A stretch of DNA of 64,000 nt, from assembly GCF_014764505.1 (NCBI RefSeq), contig NZ_JACXWX010000014.1, forward strand, positions 1-64,000. Direction: 5' to 3'. This DNA comes from Phormidium tenue FACHB-886. Lineage in GTDB: Bacteria > Cyanobacteriota > Cyanobacteriia > Elainellales > Elainellaceae. This document shows positions 7,771 to 16,254 of this stretch, piece by piece (positions within the stretch are counted from its first letter, which is position 1; every line of letters starts with the position of its first letter). Below the pieces are notes generated by a model. The model was not told the origin of the DNA, made no database searches, and saw nothing but the letters and a program-made list of their open reading frames with translations. The position numbers and the translations under genes were made by a program.

Positions 7771-8883
7771 ATGATTGAGACATTGAATCCCAATCGCCAG
7801 CTTAAAGAGACCATAGTTCAACCGTTAGAATTTCCTAGCTCACCAAACTACGCTGCAGCAGAACAGCAGTTTGTAAAGCTGCTAGATACTGATAATTTAG
7901 ATCAGCAAATAAATAGCCAGCCTGAGCAGGTTAGTGAGTTTGAAGCTGCATTAGCAGCAGCGCTGAGCACTGCCTATACTGAAGCCTCAGAGGATGCAGC
8001 TCGGTTATTTTTGCAAAGGATTCTCTACCGGATCAATCGTCTTAACTTATTCTGGTACGATGACTTACAGCGCTACAAAAATGAGCGATCGTATTACCTG
8101 CAATGGGTACGCGATCGGATTGAGTCTGTTTGGCAAGCCTGGGAGATCTCCCACTTTCAGCTTGATGAATATCGACGGCTCAATGTCGAGCAGGCGCTGC
8201 AGGAGCGGTGCGATGCTGACCTTGAGCCACCCCTAACTGAGGGCAAGCGCTATCTACGTGAAACGATGTCGCTGGAGGGCTATCGGTGGCTGTTGGCGAT
8301 CGCTTCTTTAGATGGATTGGTTGAAGCAAGCCGCATGTCTCGCATCTTGGGTGGAGCTAGCAACGAAGTTCAGGCAATGCTGATTCGGGTGCTGATGGAA
8401 GAGTATGGCAACGGACGCTTTAACCGCAAGCATTCCACTTTCTTTGCCCAGATGATGGCAGAGGTTGGACTAAGAACCGAGCCAGAATACTATTTTGAGC
8501 TGGCTCCATGGCAGCTTCTAGCAAGCATCAATCACAATTTCTTGCTCACCGAATGTAAGCGACACTTTCTGCGCTACAACGGCGGACTAACCTACTTTGA
8601 GATTGTGGGTCCTTCGGTTTATCGAGATTATATGGCTGCTGCCCAACGGCTGGGACTATCCGACGCTGCTATGGGCTATTGGGAATTGCACATCCGAGAG
8701 GATGAGCGACACGGGCAATGGATGCTTAAAGAGGTTGGACAACCACTAGCTAAGCTATATCCAGAAGATGCCTGGGAACTGGTACTGGGATATGACCAGG
8801 AAAAACTGATTGGCGATCGGGCTGGAGCCGCGATCATCGATGTTATTCAATCCGCTGAACGAACTGGAAGGAAACTTGCATGA
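7771..8883 (+). CDS. Iron-containing redox enzyme (haem-oxygenase-like diiron oxidase)
   Basis: The 370-residue all-helical product fits the haem-oxygenase-like diiron oxidase/oxygenase family (Haem_oxygenas_2 type), whose members include UndA, SznF, BesC and CADD. Probable iron ligands are visible: E210/E211 in EEYGNGRFNRKH, H221, E277 in GGLTYFE, and the diagnostic H-x3-D-x2-H set H307, D311 and H314 in ELHIREDERHG. Family members use O2 to cleave or hydroxylate fatty acids, amino acids or N-containing substrates, and the sequence alone does not tell which. The stop overlaps the start of the methyltransferase (ATGA), so the two proteins are made together. The pathway is unknown. Confidence 0.8.
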   Translation: MIETLNPNRQLKETIVQPLEFPSSPNYAAAEQQFVKLLDTDNLDQQINSQPEQVSEFEAALAAALSTAYTEASEDAARLFLQRILYRINRLNLFWYDDLQRYKNERSYYLQWVRDRIESVWQAWEISHFQLDEYRRLNVEQALQERCDADLEPPLTEGKRYLRETMSLEGYRWLLAIASLDGLVEASRMSRILGGASNEVQAMLIRVLMEEYGNGRFNRKHSTFFAQMMAEVGLRTEPEYYFELAPWQLLASINHNFLLTECKRHFLRYNGGLTYFEIVGPSVYRDYMAAAQRLGLSDAAMGYWELHIREDERHGQWMLKEVGQPLAKLYPEDAWELVLGYDQEKLIGDRAGAAIIDVIQSAERTGRKLA

Positions 8884-9656
8884 AAGAAGCAGTGCTGAAC
8901 GCAGTAGACACAACTTCGCGTACCCATCATTCACCTGACAGCGTTAAAACCTATTCTCCTCACGAAGTATTCTTCTGCCCTGAAGAATCACAATTCTATT
9001 CTCAGTGTTTAGAAAAGATGGTACTCAACCACTGCACGCCATCAGAGCAAGTGATTGAGTTTGGTGCAGGAGATGGTAGCCCTGTGATCAATGGGTTGCT
9101 GAAAACGAAGTTTGCCGGGGCAATTCATGGATACGAGCTGAGTGCTGCCGCTTGTGAAGTAGCGCGGTCTCGGATCAAACAGTATCAGCTTGGCGGTAAA
9201 TATACTGTTCATAATCAGTGCTTCTTTGAAGGATACGAATCAATCACAGCTCAGTATTTGATCGCCAATCCGCCTTATTTGCCTGCTCCAGACGATCGTA
9301 TCTGTATGCCTGCTCTACATGGCGGAATTGATGGTGCAACTATCACCAATCAATTGCTGTCGGTGGGGTGCAGCAATGTTCTACTAATGATCTCAGCCTA
9401 CTCTAATCCGGTTGAAACGATTCAACATGCGATTAAAGAGGGATATCGGGTTGCAGATTTTATGGTTACACCGCTGCAATTTGGCTATTACAGCTCTGAA
9501 CCCAGAGTTAGGGATTGGATTAGTGAGCTGCGTAAGCAAAAGAAGGCGTTTTATTCTTCTAATGTCTACTTCCTAGCGGGTGTTTTGTTTCAGGAGAAAC
9601 GCAGTGCCAAAGCAGATTTATCGGCTGAGTTACTTAAAGTAATTACTGCTTTGTAG
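8880..9656 (+). CDS. SAM-dependent methyltransferase coupled to the diiron oxidase
   Basis: The 258-residue class I methyltransferase has motif I EFGAGDGS (60-67), which binds S-adenosylmethionine, and motif IV NPPYL (130-134), typical of enzymes methylating planar nitrogens such as PrmC/HemK-like amide or adenine methylases. The rest does not look like PrmC or a DNA-modification enzyme: the protein is short, has no target-recognition domain and has its own C-terminal half with VYFLAGVLF. It overlaps the preceding gene by 4 bp (ATGA). The pair may oxidise and methylate one small-molecule or peptide substrate (inference). Confidence 0.75.
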   Translation: MKEAVLNAVDTTSRTHHSPDSVKTYSPHEVFFCPEESQFYSQCLEKMVLNHCTPSEQVIEFGAGDGSPVINGLLKTKFAGAIHGYELSAAACEVARSRIKQYQLGGKYTVHNQCFFEGYESITAQYLIANPPYLPAPDDRICMPALHGGIDGATITNQLLSVGCSNVLLMISAYSNPVETIQHAIKEGYRVADFMVTPLQFGYYSSEPRVRDWISELRKQKKAFYSSNVYFLAGVLFQEKRSAKADLSAELLKVITAL

Positions 9657-9683
9657 TTACTACTGTACACCTCTAATTCCAAA

Positions 9684-9720
9684 ATAAAAGCCGTGGAAGA
9701 GTTTCTTCCACGGCTTTTAT
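9684..9720 (+). terminator. Rho-independent terminator
   Basis: A 17-bp stem built around AAAAGCCGTGGAAG and its complement, with a 3-base loop, follows the methyltransferase stop by 28 bp and ends in CTTTTATTAG. The mirrored A-run lets it serve the convergent receiver gene as well. Confidence 0.85.
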
Positions 9721-9784
9721 TAGTAACTTTAAAGTGATTAAATATGTAACATTATGCACTTGGCTATATTTAAGTAATCTAGAT

Positions 9785-10228
9785 CTAAGTAATTTTGGAT
9801 ACTTGGTGAGCAAAGTTCACCTGTATTGGACAAAGGTAGTGCAACAAGTTAATCAACTGCTGTCCATTCTTTAAATGAACCACATACTCCCTAGTTCCCA
9901 CCTGCACATTTTTCCCTTCCATTTCTGATGCATACTGCTCAGCTATTACGACGATCGGCGTTTGCTCCGGCAGGTTAGTATTCCAACGGATAGCCTGCCC
10001 CAACCCAACAAATTCCTCGATCGACAGCCCCACCTGATTCAACAGAATTAAACTAGGGCAATTGCGATCGTCCCAACCCTGTTTACCTGCATCCGCCTCA
10101 CAAAGTGCTGTGGTAACGAGATAACCGTAATTTTGGAGATCAAACCTGAGAAGTGGGCGTATTTCTTCATCGGGTTCAATCAATAAGATCATTGGCGCCG
10201 GGTTCTGGCTTGCCTTCTCTACGTTCAT
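9785..10228 (-). CDS. Receiver-domain protein with Asn at the phospho-acceptor site
   Basis: This 147-residue single-domain protein has the receiver fold: an acidic pocket in ILLIEPDEE, then beta-3 reading LILLNQVGLS, where the phospho-accepting Asp of LLD is Asn. A lysine is present in YVVHLKNG near the usual KP position. It is probably a pseudo-receiver that does not take phosphate. The ATG at 10228 is chosen because AGGTAGAAAG precedes it; a GTG 51 bp upstream is possible. The gene lies downstream of a Crp-family regulator on the same strand and may be co-transcribed, which suggests partnership in signalling. Confidence 0.7.
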   Translation of the reverse strand: MNVEKASQNPAPMILLIEPDEEIRPLLRFDLQNYGYLVTTALCEADAGKQGWDDRNCPSLILLNQVGLSIEEFVGLGQAIRWNTNLPEQTPIVVIAEQYASEMEGKNVQVGTREYVVHLKNGQQLINLLHYLCPIQVNFAHQVSKIT

Positions 10229-10289
10229 GAATTTCTTTCTACCTTTTCGGATCAGCTTCAAAGGGGTGAGATCAACCACTGCACGAGCT

Positions 10290-11003
10290 TTAAAACAGCT
10301 CTTCCTGTTTTCTTCCCAGCAGGCGATCGTGCTCGCCTTTCAACATCTTGTAGCACTCGCAAGACTTTGCTTCTAGCCCTCGCTGATCAAGAATTTGGAT
10401 ATAACCCCGGCTATACTGAATTAAATCGCGCTCTTGAAGCTTTTGAGCAGCCTGGGTTACACCAGCACGGCGCGTCCCCAGCATTTCAGCAATGAATTCC
10501 TGAGTTACTTTCAGTTTGTCTGATTCAACGCAGTCTTTCACCTCCAGCATCCAACGCGCCAAGCGCTGCTCCACCATGTGAAAACGGTTACAGGCAATGT
10601 TTTGTGAGAGTTGCGCGATGAAAACCTGTGCGTAGCTCGATAGCACCTCGCGGAGTTCCAAATTGCAATAAAATTCTTCTCGTAAAATTCGGGCATCTAT
10701 TCTCAGTGCATTACCTGCTATCTGTACAACGTGGTTAGTGTGCGTCATAGCACTGCTGCTTATAACAGCATTAACGCTCATCATCCCACGATTGCCGATT
10801 AGGCTAGTCTCGATCGAGGAGCCATCTTGCAGCGTCAGCGTGACCGACAGCGCGCAGCCGATCGGAAAATAAACTTCTGAGAGCAGTTCACCGGGAGCCC
10901 AAAGTAGCCGACCCTGCTCTAGTGAAACAAGGGTTAAATGGGGAGCAAGTTTTGCATATGTCTCTTTAGATAAAGCGGCTAACAGATAGTTTTTAGCGGT
11001 CAT
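10290..11003 (-). CDS. Crp/Fnr-family transcriptional regulator
   Basis: The 237-residue protein begins MTAKNYLLAALS and has an N-terminal cNMP-binding-like beta-barrel (about residues 10-130) and a C-terminal Crp-type winged helix (QEFIAEMLGTRRAGVTQAAQKL, about residues 166-190). The phosphate-binding cassette lacks the R-x-A-S signature for cAMP (SLIGNRGMMSVNAV), so it may sense something else or nothing. It belongs to the group with the YLLAALSKE start common in cyanobacteria and proteobacteria. An ATG 51 bp upstream (11054) would add 17 residues; neither start has a strong ribosome binding site. The N-receiver protein follows downstream. Confidence 0.8.
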   Translation of the reverse strand: MTAKNYLLAALSKETYAKLAPHLTLVSLEQGRLLWAPGELLSEVYFPIGCALSVTLTLQDGSSIETSLIGNRGMMSVNAVISSSAMTHTNHVVQIAGNALRIDARILREEFYCNLELREVLSSYAQVFIAQLSQNIACNRFHMVEQRLARWMLEVKDCVESDKLKVTQEFIAEMLGTRRAGVTQAAQKLQERDLIQYSRGYIQILDQRGLEAKSCECYKMLKGEHDRLLGRKQEELF

Positions 11004-11333
11004 GAAGCTCTTAGAAGAACAAGCAAAGTTCTCCTTTGGATAAAGAGGAAACATTAAAAATAGCAGCTCAGGTCTTTAGTAAGGTAATACCAAATCCTTC
11101 AAGCCGATCCTACAAGCAGTGAAAAACTCAGGCAGAAATCCCGCTACGTAAAAGCCTCAGCGGGTGCAAGAGTTTTAACAGCTACCTGTACTGCTCTTAG
11201 AATAAAAGCTGCCATTTCTGCAAGTAACTACCAAAGGAGTAGACAAACTATATCAGTAGGGGGATTAAGATGAAGCGATCTGGTTCTTAGTCGCTTCACA
11301 AACTTCTACGTCTAGTTGCCTGCGTTACTTACT

Positions 11334-12506
11334 CTATTTCCTTAAAATTAGATGATGCCGCGAATCTACACTGAGTTTCTTTTGCTGCTGGAGCTGTTTC
11401 AGCAGGCGAGTAATGGTAACCCTAGTGGTACAGCAGGCGGTTGCAAGGTGTTCATGCGTGAGCCGGACTCTTAACCGTGTTCCACCTGCTACCGGTTGCC
11501 CAACTTCCTGTTCCAACAGATGCAACAAGCTGTGCAAGCGATCGACCACGCGAGAATGCCCAGAAACTGCCAGTAGTGATTCGGTTTGTTTGAGGCGTTG
11601 GCTGATTTGCGGCATTAAGCGCTGCTTCAGCTCTGGAGAGTTTGCGAAGTCGCTGACCCGAATTCCCCAAACCTGAGTCGTCATCATGGCAGTTGCTTCA
11701 TATAGCGGCAACGTTGTTAAGCTTGAGCCAAAAGGAGCTAAGGCTCCCGCTAGCCCAACTAACACTTCTTGCCCATTCTGAGTGAACGTGGTCAGCTTCA
11801 CCAATCCAGAGTGCACCTGCCAAATAATTTCAGGATCTAGTGGAATTACTTCTCCTTTGTGATAAAGCTGCAGTGGGTAGCCCAAATCAGCATAGACGTC
11901 AGTCTGCTCCTGAGCTTCGTTCCAGTTGGCGTGGTTTGCACGGCGCAGCAGCCAGCGCAACACTGGGGTTTCTCCTGACGAATTAGCCTCAACCAAAGCG
12001 CTAACTCCGAATGCAATGCCTTGATGCGGCTGTATGCGGGCTTGCCATTCCTGTTTCCACGATCGCTGCGGCAATTGTTGCAACAAAGCCTGGAAGGATT
12101 GTTTTGTATCAGAGGTGATAAACGCGGTCAGCAGTTGACCGACTAGCCGTTCCGGTTCCAGGTTTAGCAACCTACCTGCAGCCTGATTCACTTCCTGAAT
12201 CCTGCCGCTGGAATCGGTAATCAGACAGGCATCGGGAATGAAATCTAGCAGGGCTTGGTAGCGCTGACGCTCGCCGGTGATCGTCTGCTCGGCATAGAGC
12301 AATTTATGATTCTGCTCATGCAGGAGTTCTGCTGCTACTTCAAGACGCTCACAGGCGACGCCGAGTTCTTTCAGCATTGATGGCGATAGGGCACTCGAAG
12401 GATGAATTTCCTGATACAGAGTGGTTAACCGATCGGACATTGCCTTTACCTGTCGAGTAAAGGCAGTTTGAGTAAAAGTAGGTTGGCCCAAAGTAGTTGA
12501 AGTCAT
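11334..12506 (-). CDS. PAS-Crp type regulator
   Basis: The 390-residue product has an N-terminal helical segment (1-80), a PAS domain (about 85-190, with ALLDFIPDACLITDSSGRI), a cNMP-binding-like barrel (about 205-300) and a C-terminal Crp-type helix-turn-helix (LRVRLTHEHLATACCTTRVTI). It probably binds DNA in response to a signal sensed by PAS. Its start overlaps the stop of the upstream receiver gene by 4 bp, so the receiver and this regulator are translationally coupled and likely work as a pair. Confidence 0.8.
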   Translation of the reverse strand: MTSTTLGQPTFTQTAFTRQVKAMSDRLTTLYQEIHPSSALSPSMLKELGVACERLEVAAELLHEQNHKLLYAEQTITGERQRYQALLDFIPDACLITDSSGRIQEVNQAAGRLLNLEPERLVGQLLTAFITSDTKQSFQALLQQLPQRSWKQEWQARIQPHQGIAFGVSALVEANSSGETPVLRWLLRRANHANWNEAQEQTDVYADLGYPLQLYHKGEVIPLDPEIIWQVHSGLVKLTTFTQNGQEVLVGLAGALAPFGSSLTTLPLYEATAMMTTQVWGIRVSDFANSPELKQRLMPQISQRLKQTESLLAVSGHSRVVDRLHSLLHLLEQEVGQPVAGGTRLRVRLTHEHLATACCTTRVTITRLLKQLQQQKKLSVDSRHHLILRK

Positions 12507-12952
12507 GCAGTCACCCCCTGAAGCTGTGTTAAATCAGCAATTGTTTGAATTAGCGCGTCGAGATTAATTGGTTTAGGCAAATGTTTGCGAAAACCAACTG
12601 CTAAGGCATGAGCGCGATCGTCTGCTTTGGTACAGGTAGTCACAGCTATGGCTGGAATTTGAGCTTGTTGTCCGTTAGCAGCGGTTTCAAGCATTCTTAG
12701 CTTGTGCATCAGCGAGTAGCCATCCTCATAGGGCAAATTAATTTCGCTGACTAGCAGATCCGGCTTTACCTGTCTTAGAACATCTAGCGCTTCGTCTGCA
12801 GTTTTTGCTGCAATCGCCTCAATGTCATGTAGAGCAAAAAAGGCTGACAGCATTTCAGAAGAATCAGAGTCATTGTCAACAACCAGCACTCGCAGCATAG
12901 TAAACAACACCTGATGGAGGTAAGCCATCGTCGAAGTAATGTTCAAAGACAT
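12503..12952 (-). CDS. CheY-like receiver with Glu at the phospho-acceptor site
   Basis: This single-domain receiver has the acidic pair in VLVVDNDSD, the conserved Thr in AIAVTTCT and the lysine in HLPKPI (K117). Beta-3 reads LLVSEINLPYEDGY, so the phospho-acceptor Asp is Glu70 (codon gaa, checked on the DNA). Asp-to-Glu often mimics the phosphorylated state, so this receiver may be locked on. It is coupled by a 4-bp overlap to the PAS-Crp regulator. A start at MLRVLVVDND (12898) is possible and would give the usual receiver length of about 131 residues. Confidence 0.75.
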   Translation of the reverse strand: MSLNITSTMAYLHQVLFTMLRVLVVDNDSDSSEMLSAFFALHDIEAIAAKTADEALDVLRQVKPDLLVSEINLPYEDGYSLMHKLRMLETAANGQQAQIPAIAVTTCTKADDRAHALAVGFRKHLPKPINLDALIQTIADLTQLQGVTA

Positions 12953-13526
12953 GGGTACACAGAACTAGAAAGCGTTGCGAAATGAAGCACATACTAAGCC
13001 GGTTAGAACGGTTTACCTTGTGGCAAACAAAATTGATGTTTGATCCATTTAGTAGATGGGCGAAAGCTAACCCAAGACTGACTCTCACCCCGTTACTAAC
13101 AGGCACTTGCCAGAAAACCGACCGGCTTCTGGCATGGCGAACTAAAAGCAATCGTTCCCTGCGATGCTTCACTGTTTAATTGAAGATATTTTCAAAATAG
13201 CTTTGCTATTGATCCGAGTCAGTACGGTTTCGCACTATGACGGCGCGGTTTCAGCGCGATCGCTCCTCCTACTACCCGAGTCAGAGCAAATGTTTTTTAA
13301 AGCTGTGTGGAGCGCGACACCTGAGAAATATTTATACCCAATTCAGGATGCGATCTGAGCTGTTTTTGAGGATGCGCTGCCTTTGCGGTGCACAGCCAGA
13401 GTTAGTAGAAATTTCCTCAATCCAAGAAACATTAAGTTAAAGCTGTGATGTAACCTAAAAATTCTTTCAATACAAAAAAGTTTACAGATTCCAAAGAAAT
13501 GTCAGTTAATCCACTCGAATACTACT
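12953..13526. other. Intergenic region, nothing recognised
   Basis: About 570 bp between the receiver operon and the broken exporter. Short open frames exist on both strands but none resembles a known protein or has a ribosome binding site. Given the pseudogenes next door, it may be fully degraded coding DNA. Confidence 0.4.
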
Positions 13527-13810
13527 CTAGACAGATTTTGATAAATAGATCGGTTTCAGCCGTGCGTTAATCCCATAACCATCTTGAACCCGAATAATCC
13601 GCTTCGTTTGAGCAGCAATGTCTGGTTCGTGTGTCACAAGGACGATCGTAATACCTTGTTGATTGAGTTTCCCAAGCGAATTCATCACCTCTTGGGAGGT
13701 CTGCGTATCTAGCGCGCCTGTGGGTTCGTTGGCTAAGACCAAAGCAGGACGATTAACCAGCGCCCGTGCAATTGCCACGCGCTGCTGCTGCCCACCCGAT
13801 GCGTTCCACA
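13527..13810 (-). pseudogene. MacB-type ABC transporter ATPase, C-terminal fragment
   Basis: Only the second half of an ABC ATPase remains: signature [14 protein letters not shown], Walker B with D-loop [12 protein letters not shown] (the usual D before E is N) and the H-loop [10 protein letters not shown]. The N-terminal half with Walker A is missing. In another frame upstream it is joined to a permease fragment, and the junction falls at VERIG/ASGGQ. It is one of several pieces of a decayed MacA-MacB exporter. Confidence 0.8.
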
Positions 13811-14118
13811 ATCGACCCCAGCATGATGTTCGCGCTGCCAATGCCGCCAACGAGCAGAGAAATACTGGCAATTGCCACTACCAAAATCATCAAAATGCCG
13901 ATCACATCTACAAAAGTGTTGATTAGATCGGTTTGATTGCTGACCTGGAACTCATCGTTGCTAGGGTTGTAGATGTTGTGTCGCAATCGCAGTAAGTTGG
14001 TTACCTGAAATTGGACAGCGATCGCCGTTTGATTGGCTCCTTTGACCCAGATCGTATTCACCGAAACTCCTGCGAGTGCATTGTTGCTAACAATGCGAGA
14101 GGACATGCTAGTCAAGGG
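13811..14118 (-). pseudogene. MacB-type ABC permease fragment
   Basis: The translation carries the periplasmic core end (SNNALAGVSVNTIWVKG) and the FtsX-like membrane segment [20 protein letters not shown], then [12 protein letters not shown]. It stops where an intact protein would continue with REIGLRMAVGA and two further helices. The 5' part of the gene is also absent. Frame and content change abruptly into ATPase sequence at about 13810. Confidence 0.75.
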
Positions 14119-14128
14119 GATATAGATA

Positions 14129-14716
14129 CTATCTGGTGATTTTCACCGTTTGCCCGACTTGCACTCGAGACAGATTGCTCTCATCTAGAGATGCCACAAC
14201 TTGATTATTGGCAGCAAGCGTCAAGATCGAGCTAGAAGCCGAGCCGGCAATGCTGCTTGTGGTGGTTGGCGTAACAAATGACCCCGGATCGGCATACCTT
14301 TTGGTCACCACACTATCGAACGGGGCAGTAATTGTGGCATCGTCGATTTGAGTTTAAATCTTTTGGGATGCGCCCCGTGCTGCCTCAACTTGAGCACGGG
14401 CGGCGACAATCTCTTCCGGACGCGATCCGGCTTTCAGCAAATTGAGTGCCTGCTGGCACTGTTCCACCTGCGATCGCGCTTGAGCAATCTCTTCTGGACG
14501 GGATCCAAGCTGGGCACGAGATGGAATGAGCTGTCCCTGCAGGTCAGCATTATCCATGTAAGCCACAACCTGCCTTTGGCGCACCCGATCGCCTTTCTTG
14601 ACCAAGAGCTGCCTGAGGTAGCCGGAAGTTTTGGGGCTGAGGTGATGGTGCGTTCTGCTTGCACAGTGCCATTGGCAGAGTTCGTTATCGAGATCAGTGG
14701 TATGAATCGATGCTAA
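14129..14716 (-). pseudogene. MacA/HlyD-type membrane fusion protein, broken
   Basis: Successive frames give parts of a periplasmic adaptor: GTVQAERTITSAPK, then after a frameshift KTSGYLRQLLVKKGDRVRQR (first lipoyl half), a helical hairpin with a repeated RPEEI motif (14354-14500), a stop near 14352, and TAPFDSVVTKRYADPGSFV with the second lipoyl half and start of the barrel, ending at VGQTVKITR. The N-terminal anchor and the C-terminal barrel are gone. Together with the permease and ATPase pieces downstream it marks a lost macrolide/siderophore-type efflux system. Confidence 0.8.
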
Positions 14717-14732
14717 AATTCGGCTATTGGCG

Positions 14733-15186
14733 ACCAGCTGATTATCCGTCAGGGCTTGAGGAAACTTCTAGAAGCAAAACCTGATCTAGAAGTCGTGGGT
14801 GAAACAGAAAGCAGGCAGCAAGCGATCGAGCCAATTGCCGTGCTATGCCTGATGTTGTTTTAATGGATAGGCGAATGTCGGTGATAGATGGGACGTAGCT
14901 CTAGGGCTGATGCAAAAAGCAATTAGCACAAGCAGTGAACCTCCTGTTTCACCTCAGCCGATTCACCTGCTCTCTGAGCTAGCAGGCTAGCGGCTCGCGG
15001 ACGGGAAGTTTGTTTAATTGTTGCAGGAGCTAGCAACCGTGACGCAGAAGCAGTCTGTATTTCAGAACGAACCACCAAAAACCACATGACCTATATACTT
15101 AGCCAACCCAATCTACGCGATCGAACGCAAGCCACCCTGTTTATTAATACTTTTCTGCCGTTGTTGTGTTGCTGGTTTATTAAATA
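14733..15186 (+). pseudogene. NarL/FixJ-family response regulator, broken
   Basis: The receiver start reads IIRQGLRKLLEAKPDLEVVGE, then a frameshift leads to MPDVVLMDRRMSVIDG, where the phospho-acceptor Asp is still present. After further stops the LuxR-type helix-turn-helix reads VAGASNRDAEAVCISERTTKNHMTYIL and continues with NLRDRTQATLF. The order and spacing match a complete regulator of about 215 residues, so this is a whole gene decayed by several frameshifts and stops. It diverges from the broken exporter, perhaps its former regulator. Confidence 0.8.
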
Positions 15187-15351
15187 ACTTCAAAATTTGT
15201 TAGCTAAATTCATGAACGTGTGTATCCCAACTGCGATAAAAAGCATGATGAAAATCATTGAAACAAAGAGTTCGATCGCAGATATTGAGTGAGTCATTTC
15301 TGAGTTAACGACCCCCCTGACAACTATTCAGGTTCATAAGCTAGGGCTTGT

Positions 15352-16065
15352 ATGACTACAATCACTCTGACGTTCATTAATTCAAGCTATCTACGGCTTC
15401 AGCCCAAGGCGGTTGCTGATTTGCCGCAAAACCAGGTACACCTCGTGCCGCAAAATACTAAGGTTGGCATCTTGGGCTACAAACAAGAAGTAGGCTTGTA
15501 TATCCGCACCACCTTCAACCGCAGCTTCGACGGACGAAATACCTGGCTTGTCTATACGCCACATATTCGCATGTTTGGTACAGAGCCAACTAACAAACCC
15601 AAAGATAATCAGCCCGATAGCAACAGAATCCTTGGTAGAGCAATTCAGCTCCCTGGCAATCGCAGTTTGTTCTACCTCAATCAGCCAATCGTTCTGGGCG
15701 GCAATTTTACCTGGGGAGAAGCTACCCACGGAGGAACGCGCATTCCGGAGAGCCCGGAGGTGGTGCGGCGGATGCTTTTCTTGGCACGAGCGCTGCAAGA
15801 AGTGCGGCAACAGTTGGGCAATCGCCCAATTCAAGTCAGGAGCTGGTATCGTCCGCCTGCCATTAATCGAGCAGTGGGCGGGGCAACAGATTCGCGCCAT
15901 CTATATGGAGATGCGGTTGATTTTGCAGTGCAGGGCATCAGCCCTTACGATGTCTACGATCGCCTCGACCGCTGGTGGGGCGATCGGGGTGGTTTAGCCA
16001 GCTCATCGGTGTTTACCCATATCGATGCAAGGGGATGGGGCGCTCGCTGGGATTATGGGTTTTAG
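15352..16065 (+). CDS. M15-family peptidase (D-Ala-D-Ala carboxypeptidase-like)
   Basis: The C-terminal 120 residues of this 237-residue protein form a Peptidase_M15_3-type zinc domain. Visible ligand motifs are SRHLYGDAVDF (181-191, His and Asp) and FTHIDARG (about 220-227, second His). RSWYRPPAINRAVGG precedes them, as usual. The first 110 residues are a beta-rich region of unknown type. No signal peptide is evident. The likely substrate is the peptidoglycan stem peptide, or the protein is a lysin-like domain. It stands alone between the pseudogene cluster and the giant kinase. Confidence 0.8.
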   Translation: MTTITLTFINSSYLRLQPKAVADLPQNQVHLVPQNTKVGILGYKQEVGLYIRTTFNRSFDGRNTWLVYTPHIRMFGTEPTNKPKDNQPDSNRILGRAIQLPGNRSLFYLNQPIVLGGNFTWGEATHGGTRIPESPEVVRRMLFLARALQEVRQQLGNRPIQVRSWYRPPAINRAVGGATDSRHLYGDAVDFAVQGISPYDVYDRLDRWWGDRGGLASSSVFTHIDARGWGARWDYGF

Positions 16066-16254
16066 CAAGTTTTTCAGAAGCGGTTTTGGTATTTAGAACG
16101 CTGCAAGACTAGAACACTGCAAGACGTTGCCAAAACCGTTTCTTAATACATGTGCCCAACAGCTGAGCCTATATCTCATCAACTGTCTGATGAATCTTTC
16201 GTGCTGCTGGGAATTCTGCTACTAATCAGCGCAATCAATTGGGAAAGATAGCTA

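Noticed and set aside
8880-9656. Methyltransferase as a restriction-modification DNA methylase
   Set aside because: The NPPY motif is present, but there is no target-recognition domain and no restriction enzyme gene; it is coupled to a diiron oxidase.
13200-13440. Short open frames in the region before the exporter remnants
   Set aside because: Translations do not resemble any family and no start has a ribosome binding site.
14348-14716. 122-codon plus-strand open frame over the MacA remnant
   Set aside because: The minus strand shows clear adaptor-protein motifs in successive frames, so the plus-strand frame is a shadow.
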